From positions 558,001-622,000 of the forward strand of contig NZ_JRLF01000014.1 of NCBI RefSeq assembly GCF_001404985.1: 64,000 bases of DNA, written 5' to 3'. A model generated the notes under the pieces. That model did not search any database. It was not told the DNA's origin and saw only the letters and a list, made by a program, of their open reading frames with translations. Position numbers and translations under genes: made by a program. The DNA is from Flavobacterium aquidurense (GTDB lineage Bacteria; Bacteroidota; Bacteroidia; Flavobacteriales; Flavobacteriaceae). Positions 34,963-43,282 of this stretch are shown piece after piece; position 1 is the stretch's first letter; each line of letters begins with the position of its first letter.

Positions 34963-34980
34963 AATTATTCAAAATAAATT

Positions 34981-35376
34981 CTACAACTCATACTTCTTAT
35001 CAAAATAATTCTTCAAAACCCCAATCTGAACTAATATCATAAAAGGAACTATTAAAAGGGAATACAGTATACTTTTAGAAAAATGAATTCCTGAAAATAA
35101 TTCAGAAGCTTTATCAGAATATGTTTTGGCAATTTCAAAATTAGAAGCATCATTATTTGAATAAACAGCATACGCAGTCAAAGCAATTAATACCATGGCA
35201 ATGAATATCCAGGTTGCTGTAGAAATTAAAGGTTTATATACTTTGATTTTGCTTTTCTCAGCAACTAAAACCTGTGACATTATTTTTGAAGTAAAGTCAA
35301 TAGATGGTGATTCTAAGGTGTTTTGACGCATCATTTTCTCAATCAGATTTTCTATTTCTTTATCATTTTCTTTCAT
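34981..35376 (-). CDS. Probable anti-sigma factor, membrane protein
   Basis: 131 residues. The N-terminal 45 residues are cytoplasmic and helical (DKEIENLIEKMMRQNTLESPSIDFTSKIMSQV is spread over 4-36), followed by two membrane helices (TATWIFIAMVLIALTAYAVY and ILYSLLIVPFMILVQIGVL). It overlaps the sigma gene by 14 bp, so translation is coupled. This arrangement indicates that it holds the ECF sigma factor at the membrane; no zinc-binding HxxxCxxC motif is visible. Confidence 0.78.
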   Translation of the reverse strand: MKENDKEIENLIEKMMRQNTLESPSIDFTSKIMSQVLVAEKSKIKVYKPLISTATWIFIAMVLIALTAYAVYSNNDASNFEIAKTYSDKASELFSGIHFSKSILYSLLIVPFMILVQIGVLKNYFDKKYEL

Positions 35377-35947
35377 AACATTCTATTATTTCTGGTTCTA
35401 ATTGCTTTTTCAAAATTACAGCTAATTTCTGTCGGCTTCTAAATAATTTTACCTTGACATTATTAGCGTTAATGTTCATGATCTTTCCTATTTCTTCTAA
35501 ACTCTGATCTTCAAAATAAAATAAAGTTAACAAGAAATTTTCTTCACTCGGCAATAAATTCAAGCAATTCTGAATGGTTTGCTTTCGTTCTTTATCTTCA
35601 AGAGTACTTAGAGCGTTATCCATTGTTTTTATTAAATGAGCTGAAAATTCATCTATCGATATATTATTGTCTTCTTTTTTATTTTTTTTCAAACGGTCTA
35701 AACACGTATTATAAGCAATCTTATAAATCCAGGTCGAGAATTTAGAATCTCCTTTAAACTTTGCGAGAGAACTATATACTTTAATAAAGGTGTCTTGTGC
35801 AACTTCTTCAGCTTCTTCTCTGTTTTTGATCATTTTAAGAGCCAATGTAAAAATCATATCTTTATAACGATCTACCAACACGGCAAAAGCATTGGTCTCG
35901 CCTTGTATAATTTTATCGATATAATGTTGATCGCTTATTGTGCTCAT
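35363..35947 (-). CDS. ECF-family RNA polymerase sigma factor
   Basis: 194 residues. Region 2 (about residues 20-90) contains YKDMIFTLALKMIKNREEAEEVAQDTFIKVY and FSTWIYKIAYNTCLDRLKK; region 4 (about 130-185) contains the helix-turn-helix SLEEIGKIMNINANNVKVKLFRSRQKL. It directs RNA polymerase to a small regulon under control of the membrane anti-sigma gene that overlaps it. The inducing signal is unknown. Confidence 0.93.
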   Translation of the reverse strand: MSTISDQHYIDKIIQGETNAFAVLVDRYKDMIFTLALKMIKNREEAEEVAQDTFIKVYSSLAKFKGDSKFSTWIYKIAYNTCLDRLKKNKKEDNNISIDEFSAHLIKTMDNALSTLEDKERKQTIQNCLNLLPSEENFLLTLFYFEDQSLEEIGKIMNINANNVKVKLFRSRQKLAVILKKQLEPEIIECYERK

Positions 35948-36097
35948 ATTATATAGGACGACACGTTTTGTGTTTAGGTTACAAGATTTTTAAAATAAAT
36001 TTCAATATTTTTAAAATTCCAAATTCCAACTTCGATTTGATTTTTAGAATCTAGTCTTCCTGATTTCTATAATAAAACCAAATCTTTTTTTAAGAGC

Positions 36098-36170
36098 TAA
36101 TCCCGCTATCCGTTCCAATCTTTTGTGGCGAACCCCGCCACAAAAGGATTTCCACTTCTATCGGGGCTAG
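36098..36170. repeat. Dispersed structured repeat, copy B
   Basis: ctaatcccg pairs imperfectly with cggggctag. Between them are atccgtt-aatctttt, the inner hairpin ttttgtggcg / cgccacaaaa, and aaaaggatttccacttctatc. It has the same layout as copy A at 28915-28994, but the inner hairpin sequence differs completely. Confidence 0.65.
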
Positions 36171-36205
36171 GGCACTCGTTTTTGCAAGAACAATCTCTTA
36201 TTTTT

Positions 36206-36305
36206 GTCATCCCGAGGAACGAGGGATCTCCACAAGTTGCTCGACAGAGATTGGCGATTTTGATTGCGGAGTTTCTTGCGGAGATCCCTCGTTCCTCGGG
36301 ATGAC
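36206..36305. repeat. Long perfect inverted repeat, 26-bp arms
   Basis: The arm 36206-36231 (gtcatcccgaggaacgaggg start) is perfectly complementary to 36280-36305 around a 48-nt loop. It is GC-rich compared with the surroundings. With copy B it occupies most of the 553-bp gap 35948-36500; I see no gene there. Confidence 0.85.
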
Positions 36306-36500
36306 AAGATTGTCGTTACTATGCTCTTGCTATAAAGATTTATTGCTTATTAAAAAAGAAATTTAAACTCAAAATTAACTCATAATCAGTGAGTTTTGGA
36401 ATTTGGGATTTAAAATATTGAATTTTTTCACTTTTATTGTAACCTCAATTCAAAAGCTGTCGTCATATGGGTATCAATCAATTATAAAAACATAAAAATT

Positions 36501-36848
36501 ATGGGACCAGAAATTTTAATACCAATTAGTCTTTTTTTAATGATCTTCGGGATTGTTTATCTTATTTACTCAACAAGAAACAGAGAACGTTTAGCACTTA
36601 TAGAAAAAGGTGTTGATGCCAGTATCTTTTTAAAAGGACACGGAAAAGGTGTTCCATTATGGAAAGTGTTTATTGTCAACCTGGCTTTTTTATTAATAGG
36701 AAGCGGAATAGGGATTTTTGTCGCATTGCTAATCACGACTTACACTTCACTTGCTGATTCTGCGGTTTATCCGTCTGTCATTTTTATTATGGCAGGAGTT
36801 GGTTTGCTTGCAGGGTTTAACAAAGCTAAAGACTTAGATAAAGAGTAA
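36501..36848 (+). CDS. Small membrane protein, DUF6249-like
   Basis: 115 residues. There are three hydrophobic helices: ILIPISLFLMIFGIVYLIY (about 4-23), WKVFIVNLAFLLIGSGIGIFVALLI (about 54-78) and SVIFIMAGVGLLAGF (about 92-107). The RNRERLALIEKG segment after the first helix is typical of DUF6249 proteins. Its function is unknown. It is divergent from the ECF sigma operon, and linked regulation is possible but not shown. Confidence 0.78.
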   Translation: MGPEILIPISLFLMIFGIVYLIYSTRNRERLALIEKGVDASIFLKGHGKGVPLWKVFIVNLAFLLIGSGIGIFVALLITTYTSLADSAVYPSVIFIMAGVGLLAGFNKAKDLDKE

Positions 36849-36866
36849 ATTATTTTAAGAATATTA

Positions 36867-36905
36867 AAAATGCGTCAGGAGCGATTGTTCCTGACGCATT
36901 TTTTT
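36867..36905. terminator. Bidirectional terminator between the DUF6249 and rnhA genes
   Basis: Stem aaatgcgtcagga / tcctgacgcattt with an A run before and a T run after, so it can serve both convergent genes. Confidence 0.85.
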
Positions 36906-37380
36906 ATGATTTAGATCCTATGGTTTCATAGTAAACATCTACAGAAAGATTCTTTTGCATCGATGCCATAACAGCCAGTTCATCGCAGCGTTCGTTTTGA
37001 GGATGATTGTTATGACCTTTTATCCACTTAAAATCGACTTGATGTTTGCGGTAAATAATTAAGAAGCGTTTCCAAAGGTCCGGATTTTTTTTGCCGGTAT
37101 AATTCTTCTTCTCCCAGCCAAAAACCCATTTTTTTACAACAGAATCAATTACGTATTTAGAATCTGACACCACCAAAACCTTCATATTTGGTTTTTTGAG
37201 TTTTTCCAGACCTACAATTACAGCCAAGAGTTCCATTCTGTTATTAGTAGTAAGCCGGAAACCTTCATAGAATTCTTTTTTATGTGGCGTGCCAACCAAT
37301 TCCATCACTACTCCATACCCCCCGTTTCCTGGATTTCCTTTTGCAGCGCCATCAGTATATATATGTACTTCGTGATTCAT
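36904..37380 (-). CDS. rnhA: Ribonuclease HI
   Basis: 158 residues. The four catalytic acids are D10 (IYTDGAAKGNPG), E50 (TNNRMELLAV), D73 (VVSDSKYV) and D134 (NERCDELA), with H124 in the active-site loop (KGHNNHP), all at positions close to E. coli RNase HI. It removes RNA from RNA-DNA hybrids. It lies just downstream of purN, separated by a 140-bp repeat region. Confidence 0.96.
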   Translation of the reverse strand: MNHEVHIYTDGAAKGNPGNGGYGVVMELVGTPHKKEFYEGFRLTTNNRMELLAVIVGLEKLKKPNMKVLVVSDSKYVIDSVVKKWVFGWEKKNYTGKKNPDLWKRFLIIYRKHQVDFKWIKGHNNHPQNERCDELAVMASMQKNLSVDVYYETIGSKS

Positions 37381-37384
37381 TTTA

Positions 37385-37519
37385 GACTTCTTAGATTTTA
37401 GATTGTTAGACTTCTTAGATTTTTGTTTTTGGATCTCCTAGATTTTATATTCCAGACTTCTTAGATTTTTATTATTTGAAATTAAAATCTAAGAAGCCTT
37501 ATGTCTAAGAAATCTAAAG
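37385..37519. repeat. Short tandem and inverted repeats, agacttcttagattt family
   Basis: Units close to agacttcttagattt occur at about 37385, 37408 and 37453, with complementary aaatctaagaagcc near 37484 and aaatctaaagtctaa near 37508. It fills the gap between purN and rnhA. Spacing is irregular, so it is not a CRISPR. Confidence 0.7.
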
Positions 37520-37520
37520 T

Positions 37521-38084
37521 CTAATCCTCTAATAGTCTCGAAATAATTTCCGGAAAATACTTTTGTTCCAGTTCATGAATCTTTTCTGCTACTGTTTCCG
37601 GAGTATCTTCATTTGTTAAGGCTACATCTTTCTGAAAAATAATACCTCCTTCATCATAATGCTCATTTACATAATGAATAGAAATTCCGGTTTCTTTCTC
37701 TTTATTATTAACTATAGCCCTGTGTATGTGCATTCCGTACATTCCCTTTCCTCCATATTTAGGTAAAAGAGCGGGATGAATGTTAATTATTTTGTTGGGA
37801 TATTTCTCGATTATATGGTCTGGAAATTTCAATAAAAAACCTGCAAGAACTATCATATCCGGGTCGATTTCCTGTATCTTTTGTAAGAGGTTACTTTCTA
37901 ATAATTCGTTTTTTGAGAAGATTTCGGTCGGAATTTGATGATTTTTTGCTCTTTCGATAACTTTCGCCGAAGCATTATTCGTAAAAACAGAAACAACTTT
38001 TGCAATTTTAGTTTTTGCAAAATATTTAATGATGTTTTCAGCATTAGTACCTGATCCTGAGGCAAAAACAATAATTTTTTTCAT
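37521..38084 (-). CDS. purN: Phosphoribosylglycinamide formyltransferase
   Basis: 187 residues. The N-terminal loop FASGSGTNAENII binds substrate, the catalytic Asn/His are in INIHPALLPKYGGKGMYG, and the catalytic Asp is in YDEGGIIFQ. It transfers formyl from 10-formyl-THF to GAR in purine synthesis. It is divergent from acpP, an order common in Flavobacteriia. Confidence 0.95.
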   Translation of the reverse strand: MKKIIVFASGSGTNAENIIKYFAKTKIAKVVSVFTNNASAKVIERAKNHQIPTEIFSKNELLESNLLQKIQEIDPDMIVLAGFLLKFPDHIIEKYPNKIINIHPALLPKYGGKGMYGMHIHRAIVNNKEKETGISIHYVNEHYDEGGIIFQKDVALTNEDTPETVAEKIHELEQKYFPEIISRLLED

Positions 38085-38221
38085 AATAGAATGTAATTTG
38101 AGAATGCAAAAAACGGAATAATAATCGAAAATAAATAGTATTAAAAAGTCTTTCTTGAAATTAATTTTATAAATTAGTGTTACATTTATAAACTAAATCG
38201 TGGTTTTAAAATAAAGTTTTT

Positions 38222-38229
38222 TATTTTTG
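38222..38229 (+). promoter_or_regulatory. acpP promoter -7 box
   Basis: TATTTTTG, perfect consensus, 30 bp before the start codon. Confidence 0.6.
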
Positions 38230-38259
38230 CCAACAAATTAAATTCTAAAATTAAAGATT

Positions 38260-38496
38260 ATGTCAGACATTGCATCAAGAGTAAAAGCGATTATCGTAGA
38301 CAAATTAGGTGTTGACGAAAACGAAGTTGTAACAGAAGCAAGCTTCACTAATGATTTAGGAGCTGACTCATTAGACACTGTTGAGCTTATTATGGAATTC
38401 GAAAAAGAATTTGATATTCAAATTCCAGACGATCAAGCAGAAAACATTGCTACTGTTGGTCAAGCTATTTCTTATATCGAGGAAGCTAAAAAATAA
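38260..38496 (+). CDS. acpP: Acyl carrier protein
   Basis: 78 residues. The phosphopantetheine attachment serine is S37 in LGADSLDTVELIM. It is highly acidic with the four-helix ACP pattern and carries growing acyl chains in fatty-acid synthesis. fabF follows 179 bp downstream; a hairpin lies between. Confidence 0.97.
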   Translation: MSDIASRVKAIIVDKLGVDENEVVTEASFTNDLGADSLDTVELIMEFEKEFDIQIPDDQAENIATVGQAISYIEEAKK

Positions 38497-38548
38497 TAAT
38501 ACTGCACCCGATTTTTATATTCTATAAGTCGGGTGTTATTATTTTTTT
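38491..38548 (+). terminator. Hairpin after acpP
   Basis: aataata-cacccga / tcgggtg-ttattatt with a T run. It probably terminates or attenuates between acpP and fabF, giving excess ACP. Confidence 0.75.
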
Positions 38549-38675
38549 AAAATTTAAATTTCGATTGGTTTTCAATCAAAAAGATATATTTATATTGTAA
38601 TGCCCATGGCTCTTAAGTAACAATACAATTAAGAAAGCGTGGGTTTTATTTGTTTAAAGTACAAAACACATATTT

Positions 38676-39929
38676 ATGACGTTAAAGCGAGTTGTTGTAA
38701 CAGGATTAGGTGCTCTTACTCCGATCGGGAATAATATCCAGGATTACTGGGAGGCACTTGTGAATGGGGTTAGCGGAGCCGCTCCTATCACGTATTATGA
38801 TACAGAGAAGCATAAAACGAAATTTGCCTGTGAAGTAAAAAACTTCAATATTGAAGATTACATGGATCGCAAGGAATCTCGAAGATTAGATAAATTCGCT
38901 CAATATGCTGTTGCTGCAAGTGATGAGGCTATTAAAGATGCCGGACTTACAAATGACAATATCGACAAAACAAGAGTTGGTGTTATCTGGGGAGCAGGAA
39001 TTGGAGGATTAGAAACTTTTCAGGAAGAAGTTATTTATTATGCCAAAGGAGACGGAACACCAAAATTCAATCCGTTTTTTATTCCTAAAATGATTGCCGA
39101 TATTGCTCCTGCGCACATTTCTATGCGTAATGGTTATATGGGACCAAATTATACTACTGTTTCTGCATGTGCATCTTCTGCAAATGCATTAATTGATGCT
39201 TTTAACTACATCCGTTTAGGAATGTGTGATGTTATTGTATCAGGTGGATCTGAGGCTGCGATTACAATTGCAGGTATGGGAGGTTTTAATTCTATGCACG
39301 CCTTATCAACAAGAAATGAAAGTCCTGAAACAGCTTCAAGACCTTTTGATGCAACCAGAGATGGTTTTGTATTAGGTGAAGGAGCAGGAGCTTTAGTTCT
39401 TGAAGAATATGAACATGCTAAAGCCAGAGGTGCAAAAATTTATTGCGAAGTTGGAGGTGGAGGAATGTCATCTGATGCTTACCACTTAACTGCACCACAT
39501 CCGGAAGGAATAGGCGTTATTGCAGTAATGAAAAATACATTAAGAGATGCCGGAATGAACCCTGAAGATGTAGATCATATCAACACTCACGGAACTTCTA
39601 CTCCATTAGGAGATGTTGCCGAATTAAAAGCAATTAGTGCTGTTTTTGGCGATCATGCAAAAACAATCAATATAAACTCTACTAAATCAATGACAGGACA
39701 CTTACTTGGTGCTGCCGGAGCTATCGAAGCAATTGCTTCTATTTTAGCGATGCAACATAGTATTGTTCCTCCGACTATTAATCATACTGTAGTGGATGAA
39801 AACATTGATCCGTCATTGAATCTTACCTTAAACAAACCTCAAAAAAGAGAAGTAAATGTTGCAATGAGTAACACTTTTGGTTTTGGTGGACACAATGCAT
39901 GCGTATTGTTTAAAAAATTAGTTGACTAA
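38676..39929 (+). CDS. fabF: Beta-ketoacyl-ACP synthase II
   Basis: 417 residues. The catalytic triad is C165 (VSACASSANA), a His in NTHGTSTPLGD (about 305) and a His in SMTGHLLGAAG (about 342). It elongates acyl-ACP with malonyl-ACP. It starts 179 bp after acpP, and rnc follows after 9 bp, so fabF-rnc are cotranscribed as in many bacteria. Confidence 0.97.
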   Translation: MTLKRVVVTGLGALTPIGNNIQDYWEALVNGVSGAAPITYYDTEKHKTKFACEVKNFNIEDYMDRKESRRLDKFAQYAVAASDEAIKDAGLTNDNIDKTRVGVIWGAGIGGLETFQEEVIYYAKGDGTPKFNPFFIPKMIADIAPAHISMRNGYMGPNYTTVSACASSANALIDAFNYIRLGMCDVIVSGGSEAAITIAGMGGFNSMHALSTRNESPETASRPFDATRDGFVLGEGAGALVLEEYEHAKARGAKIYCEVGGGGMSSDAYHLTAPHPEGIGVIAVMKNTLRDAGMNPEDVDHINTHGTSTPLGDVAELKAISAVFGDHAKTININSTKSMTGHLLGAAGAIEAIASILAMQHSIVPPTINHTVVDENIDPSLNLTLNKPQKREVNVAMSNTFGFGGHNACVLFKKLVD

Positions 39930-39938
39930 TTTCTGTAT

Positions 39939-40679
39939 ATGAATATTATCAAAAAAATATTTTCTAAATCCCGTTCTCTAGAAGACGGGATTTTTTTTGA
40001 CACTATTCAGAAAATACTTGGCTTTCAACCTGCCACAATCGATTTTTATAAGAAAGCTTTTACGCACAGATCTTCGAATAAATTAGATGAATCAGGACAT
40101 CCAATAAATTATGAAAGGCTTGAATTTTTAGGAGATGCTATGTTAAGTGCTGTAATTGCAGCTCATTTATTTAACAAAGCGCCAAACGGCGACGAAGGTT
40201 ATTTGACAAAAATGCGCTCAAAAATTGTGAGTCGCGAGCATTTAAATGAATTAGGAAAAGATTTAAACCTGGTTCGTTTTGTAGAAAGCAAAGTGCCTAT
40301 CCAGCATTTTGGAGAAAATATTCATGGTAATATTTTCGAATCACTTATAGGTGCAATTTATCTGGATAAGGGATATTCATTTTGTGAAAAATTTATTCAA
40401 AAAAGAGTTGTAGCCCCTTATGTCGATATTGCACGACTTGAGGGTAAAGTAATTAGCTATAAAAGTTTGGTTATCGAATGGTGTCAGAAAGAAAAGAGAG
40501 TCTTTCATTATGACATTTTTGAAGATAATGGTATTGACGGTCAGCGCTTATTTGGCGTAAAATTAAGTATAGACGATAAAGTAATCGCAAGAGCGCGAGC
40601 AACTTCAAAGAAGAAGGCAGAAGAGAAAGCTTCACAAAGAGCCTATTTTGCATTTCAGGAAAAAATAGACAAGAAATAG
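39939..40679 (+). CDS. rnc: Ribonuclease III
   Basis: 246 residues. The RNase III signature ERLEFLGDAMLSAVIA contains catalytic Glu/Asp, and the second acidic cluster is in FESLIGAIYLDKG. A C-terminal double-stranded RNA-binding domain occupies about residues 170-240 (SKKKAEEKASQRAYFAF). It processes rRNA and other double-stranded RNAs. Coupled to fabF by a 9-bp gap. Confidence 0.96.
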   Translation: MNIIKKIFSKSRSLEDGIFFDTIQKILGFQPATIDFYKKAFTHRSSNKLDESGHPINYERLEFLGDAMLSAVIAAHLFNKAPNGDEGYLTKMRSKIVSREHLNELGKDLNLVRFVESKVPIQHFGENIHGNIFESLIGAIYLDKGYSFCEKFIQKRVVAPYVDIARLEGKVISYKSLVIEWCQKEKRVFHYDIFEDNGIDGQRLFGVKLSIDDKVIARARATSKKKAEEKASQRAYFAFQEKIDKK

Positions 40680-40777
40680 CTACAAGTTTGCTGTAACTAT
40701 CTTAAAGCTATAACGTTTTCGTTTATAAATTAATAAAAACAACCACATCTTCGCTATTTAAGCTCCGTTAGAAATAG

Positions 40778-40785
40778 TATATTTA
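40778..40785 (+). promoter_or_regulatory. Promoter -7-like box before the IPExxxVDY gene
   Basis: TATATTTA, one mismatch from consensus. Transcription would start near 40792, which favours the ATG at 40805 over 40790. Confidence 0.45.
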
Positions 40786-40804
40786 CACCTTGATTTTTCA
40801 TGAC

Positions 40805-41293
40805 ATGGCTATTCATAGATTGGATTTAGACGAATTTGACGAAATTGATTATTATTTAATGGCAATCCATACTTCATTAGAAGATTACAGATTGGCTTAT
40901 TTTATCAATAAAACCCTTCCGATTAACTTAAGTAAGAGCAAAAACGAGATCCATGCTCAAACTAAAGAAGGCGAGGCAAATTTTTCAAGATTTTATTATT
41001 ATGATGCCGAAAAAACAGTTTCATGGAATTTAATTCAGAATAAAAATGAGATCATTTCAGTGAGTAAAAATGATTCTCAAGATTTGTTTTCCAATGAGAC
41101 AAGTGAGGTTTCAACAACAATTCATTTACTTCCTGAATTCAAAAAAGTAGATTTTTTCCTGAAAATAGAAAATAGCGAAGAGACGCTTGACTTTTCAGAA
41201 ATTCAACAAGAATTAAATACCATAGAGAGTATTGCAGCTATTTATGCTGTAGATACAGATAAAATAAAATCAAAAAACAATCTAATTTTTTAA
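40805..41293 (+). CDS. IPExxxVDY family protein
   Basis: 162 residues from ATG 40805; an ATG five codons upstream lies at the predicted transcription start. The family motif appears as LPEFKKVDF (about residues 111-119), and the N-terminus LDLDEFDEIDYYLMAIHTSLEDYRLAYFIN is spread over residues 5-34 and typical of the family. Its function is unknown. It is cytoplasmic and located immediately before pyk (5-bp gap), a conserved pairing that suggests a link to pyruvate kinase or simply cotranscription. Confidence 0.88.
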   Translation: MAIHRLDLDEFDEIDYYLMAIHTSLEDYRLAYFINKTLPINLSKSKNEIHAQTKEGEANFSRFYYYDAEKTVSWNLIQNKNEIISVSKNDSQDLFSNETSEVSTTIHLLPEFKKVDFFLKIENSEETLDFSEIQQELNTIESIAAIYAVDTDKIKSKNNLIF

Positions 41294-41298
41294 AAAAA

Positions 41299-42729
41299 AT
41301 GTTAACAAACAAAAAAACCAAAATTGTAGCTACACTTGGTCCTGCATGTGGTACAAGAGAGATCATTAAGGATATGATCGATGCAGGGGTAAATGTTTTT
41401 AGAGTTAATTTTTCGCACGCTGATTACGAAGGAGTAAAAGAGAAGATTAATATTATTAGAGGTCTAAACGAAGAGTTTGGTTATACTACTGCAATCCTTG
41501 GAGATTTGCAAGGGCCAAAACTTAGAGTTGGAGTAATGGAAGAAGGAACTGTTGTTCATGATGGTGATTTAATCACGTTTACAACGGCAGAAGATATTTT
41601 AGGAACGGCTCAAAAAGTGTTCATGAAATATCAAAATTTTCCAAATGATGTTAATCCGGGAGAGCGTATTTTGCTTGATGATGGTAAATTGATTTTTGAA
41701 ATTATTTCTACTGATAAAAAAACAGAAGTTGTTGCTAAAGTAATTCAGGGTGGAGAATTAAAATCTAAAAAAGGAGTTAATCTTCCAAACACTAAAATTT
41801 CTTTACCGGCATTGACTGAAAAAGATATTGCAGATGCTATTTTTGCTATTGAGCAAAAAGTAGACTGGATTGCACTTTCGTTTGTAAAAACACCTCGCGA
41901 TTTACAAGATTTACAAGAATTAATCGCAAAACATTCTGAATATAAAATTCCAATTGTTGCTAAAATTGAAATGCCGGAAGCTCTTGAGAACATGGATAAA
42001 ATTGTAGCATATTGTGATGCTTTAATGGTTGCACGTGGAGATTTAGGAGTTGAACTTCCTGCACACGAAGTACCATTAGTTCAAAAAGATTTGATTCGCA
42101 GAGCTAAAATCGCCAGAATTCCTGTTATCGTTGCAACACAAATGATGGAGACAATGATCACAAGTTTAACACCAACAAGAGCTGAAGTAAATGACGTTGC
42201 AAATTCTGTAATGGATGGAGCTGATGCTGTAATGTTGTCTGGAGAAACTGCTACAGGAAATTATCCGGTACAGGTTATTCAAAAAATGACACAAATTTGT
42301 GAGGCCGTTGAGGATTCTCCGCTAATTCAGGTTCCACAAAATACTCCACAAATTAAAACAAAACGTTTCGTTACTAAAACTGTTTGTCATCAGGCCGCTT
42401 TACTAGCTAATGAAATCAAAGCTAAAGCAATTTGTACTTTAACAAATAGTGGGTATACAGCTTTTCAAATATCTGCATGGAGACCATCAGCACATATTTT
42501 GGTATTTACTTCAAACAGAAGAATATTGACACAATTGAATTTATTATGGGGAGTAAAATCATACTTCTACGATAAAGACGAAAGTACAGATGATACTGTA
42601 ACTGATGTTAACGAAATTGCAGTTCAAAAAGGTTATGCCGCAAAAGGAGATTATTTAATCAACCTTGCAGCTATGCCTATTAAAGATAAAGGAATGGTAA
42701 ATACCATGAGAGTTTCTGAAATAGAGTAA
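41299..42729 (+). CDS. pyk: Pyruvate kinase
   Basis: 476 residues. The A domain starts TKIVATLGPACG with RVNFSHADYEG. GDLQGPKLRVG lies at the start of the B domain. The catalytic Lys/Glu region is VAKIEMPEALENMD, followed by VARGDLGVELPAHEVP and MMETMI. The C-terminal regulatory domain is about 350-476. It converts PEP and ADP to pyruvate and ATP. It is the last gene of a unit with the IPExxxVDY gene and ends at a terminator. Confidence 0.97.
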   Translation: MLTNKKTKIVATLGPACGTREIIKDMIDAGVNVFRVNFSHADYEGVKEKINIIRGLNEEFGYTTAILGDLQGPKLRVGVMEEGTVVHDGDLITFTTAEDILGTAQKVFMKYQNFPNDVNPGERILLDDGKLIFEIISTDKKTEVVAKVIQGGELKSKKGVNLPNTKISLPALTEKDIADAIFAIEQKVDWIALSFVKTPRDLQDLQELIAKHSEYKIPIVAKIEMPEALENMDKIVAYCDALMVARGDLGVELPAHEVPLVQKDLIRRAKIARIPVIVATQMMETMITSLTPTRAEVNDVANSVMDGADAVMLSGETATGNYPVQVIQKMTQICEAVEDSPLIQVPQNTPQIKTKRFVTKTVCHQAALLANEIKAKAICTLTNSGYTAFQISAWRPSAHILVFTSNRRILTQLNLLWGVKSYFYDKDESTDDTVTDVNEIAVQKGYAAKGDYLINLAAMPIKDKGMVNTMRVSEIE

Positions 42730-42747
42730 TTTTTTTCTAAATCATAT

Positions 42748-42782
42748 AAAAAGCCATTCGACGCATCGAATGGCTTTTTTTG
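42748..42782 (+). terminator. pyk terminator
   Basis: Stem aaaagccattcg / cgaatggctttt with a 6-nt loop and a T run. Confidence 0.85.
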
Positions 42783-42981
42783 TTTTAAGCTAAATTCCTG
42801 AAATTTTACCTTGAAATTATTATTTATCAAATTGGAAACCTTACAATTTGTAAAAAATAGCTGTTCGTTTTTTTGAAATTGAGTAAAAAAATGAAAATAG
42901 CTTAAAGAGTTTTTCTTACGCTTCTTATTCCTTAAAAGTAAAAAAGAAATCTAACTTCCTTATTAAATGATTTTTGCGTGG

Positions 42982-42999
42982 TGCATTTTATAAAATGCA
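42982..42999. promoter_or_regulatory. Palindromic operator 1 upstream of the sulfatase cluster
   Basis: A perfect 18-bp palindrome, TGCATTTTATAAAATGCA. It shares the core ATTTTATAAAAT with operator 2; the centres are 51 bp apart, about five helical turns, so both sites face the same side of the DNA. Confidence 0.65.
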
Positions 43000-43027
43000 A
43001 CATCATGTGGCAAAATAAAACATTTTT

Positions 43028-43055
43028 ATTGTTTCATTTTATAAAATGAAACAAT
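43028..43055. promoter_or_regulatory. Palindromic operator 2 upstream of the sulfatase cluster
   Basis: A perfect 28-bp palindrome: half-site ATTGTTTCATTTTA and its complement, with the core ATTTTATAAAAT. It lies just before a possible -7 box TACTATTG (43071-43078, one mismatch), so bound protein could block RNA polymerase. Confidence 0.7.
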
Positions 43056-43133
43056 GTCAGACCTTATAAATACTATTGTTCGTTTTTTTATTAGCTAATT
43101 TTGAGAAACTTAAAAAAAAGTTAAGAAAATTCT

Positions 43134-43176
43134 TGTTTCAAATCCTTCCAATTAATTGATGTTAAAATTTGAAACA
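43134..43176. promoter_or_regulatory. Third TGTTTCA inverted repeat upstream of the sulfatase
   Basis: tgtttcaaat (43134-43143) and atttgaaaca (43167-43176) are exact complements around 23 nt. The half-site TGTTTCA is shared with operator 2. Confidence 0.5.
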
Positions 43177-43282
43177 TCACATAAAAAATAAGCAGGAATT
43201 TATTCTTTAAAATTTAAGGCTCTTCTTTCTGGATTTACACACGCTTTTATATAAAAGAATTATTAACAAATTTTTAATCACC

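Noticed and set aside
34990..35947. Possible classic zinc anti-sigma (ZAS) system
   Set aside because: The membrane protein lacks the HxxxCxxC motif, so only the general anti-sigma role from gene order is kept.
37385..37519. Repeated units suggesting a CRISPR array
   Set aside because: Units are of varying length and orientation with no constant spacers and no cas genes near.
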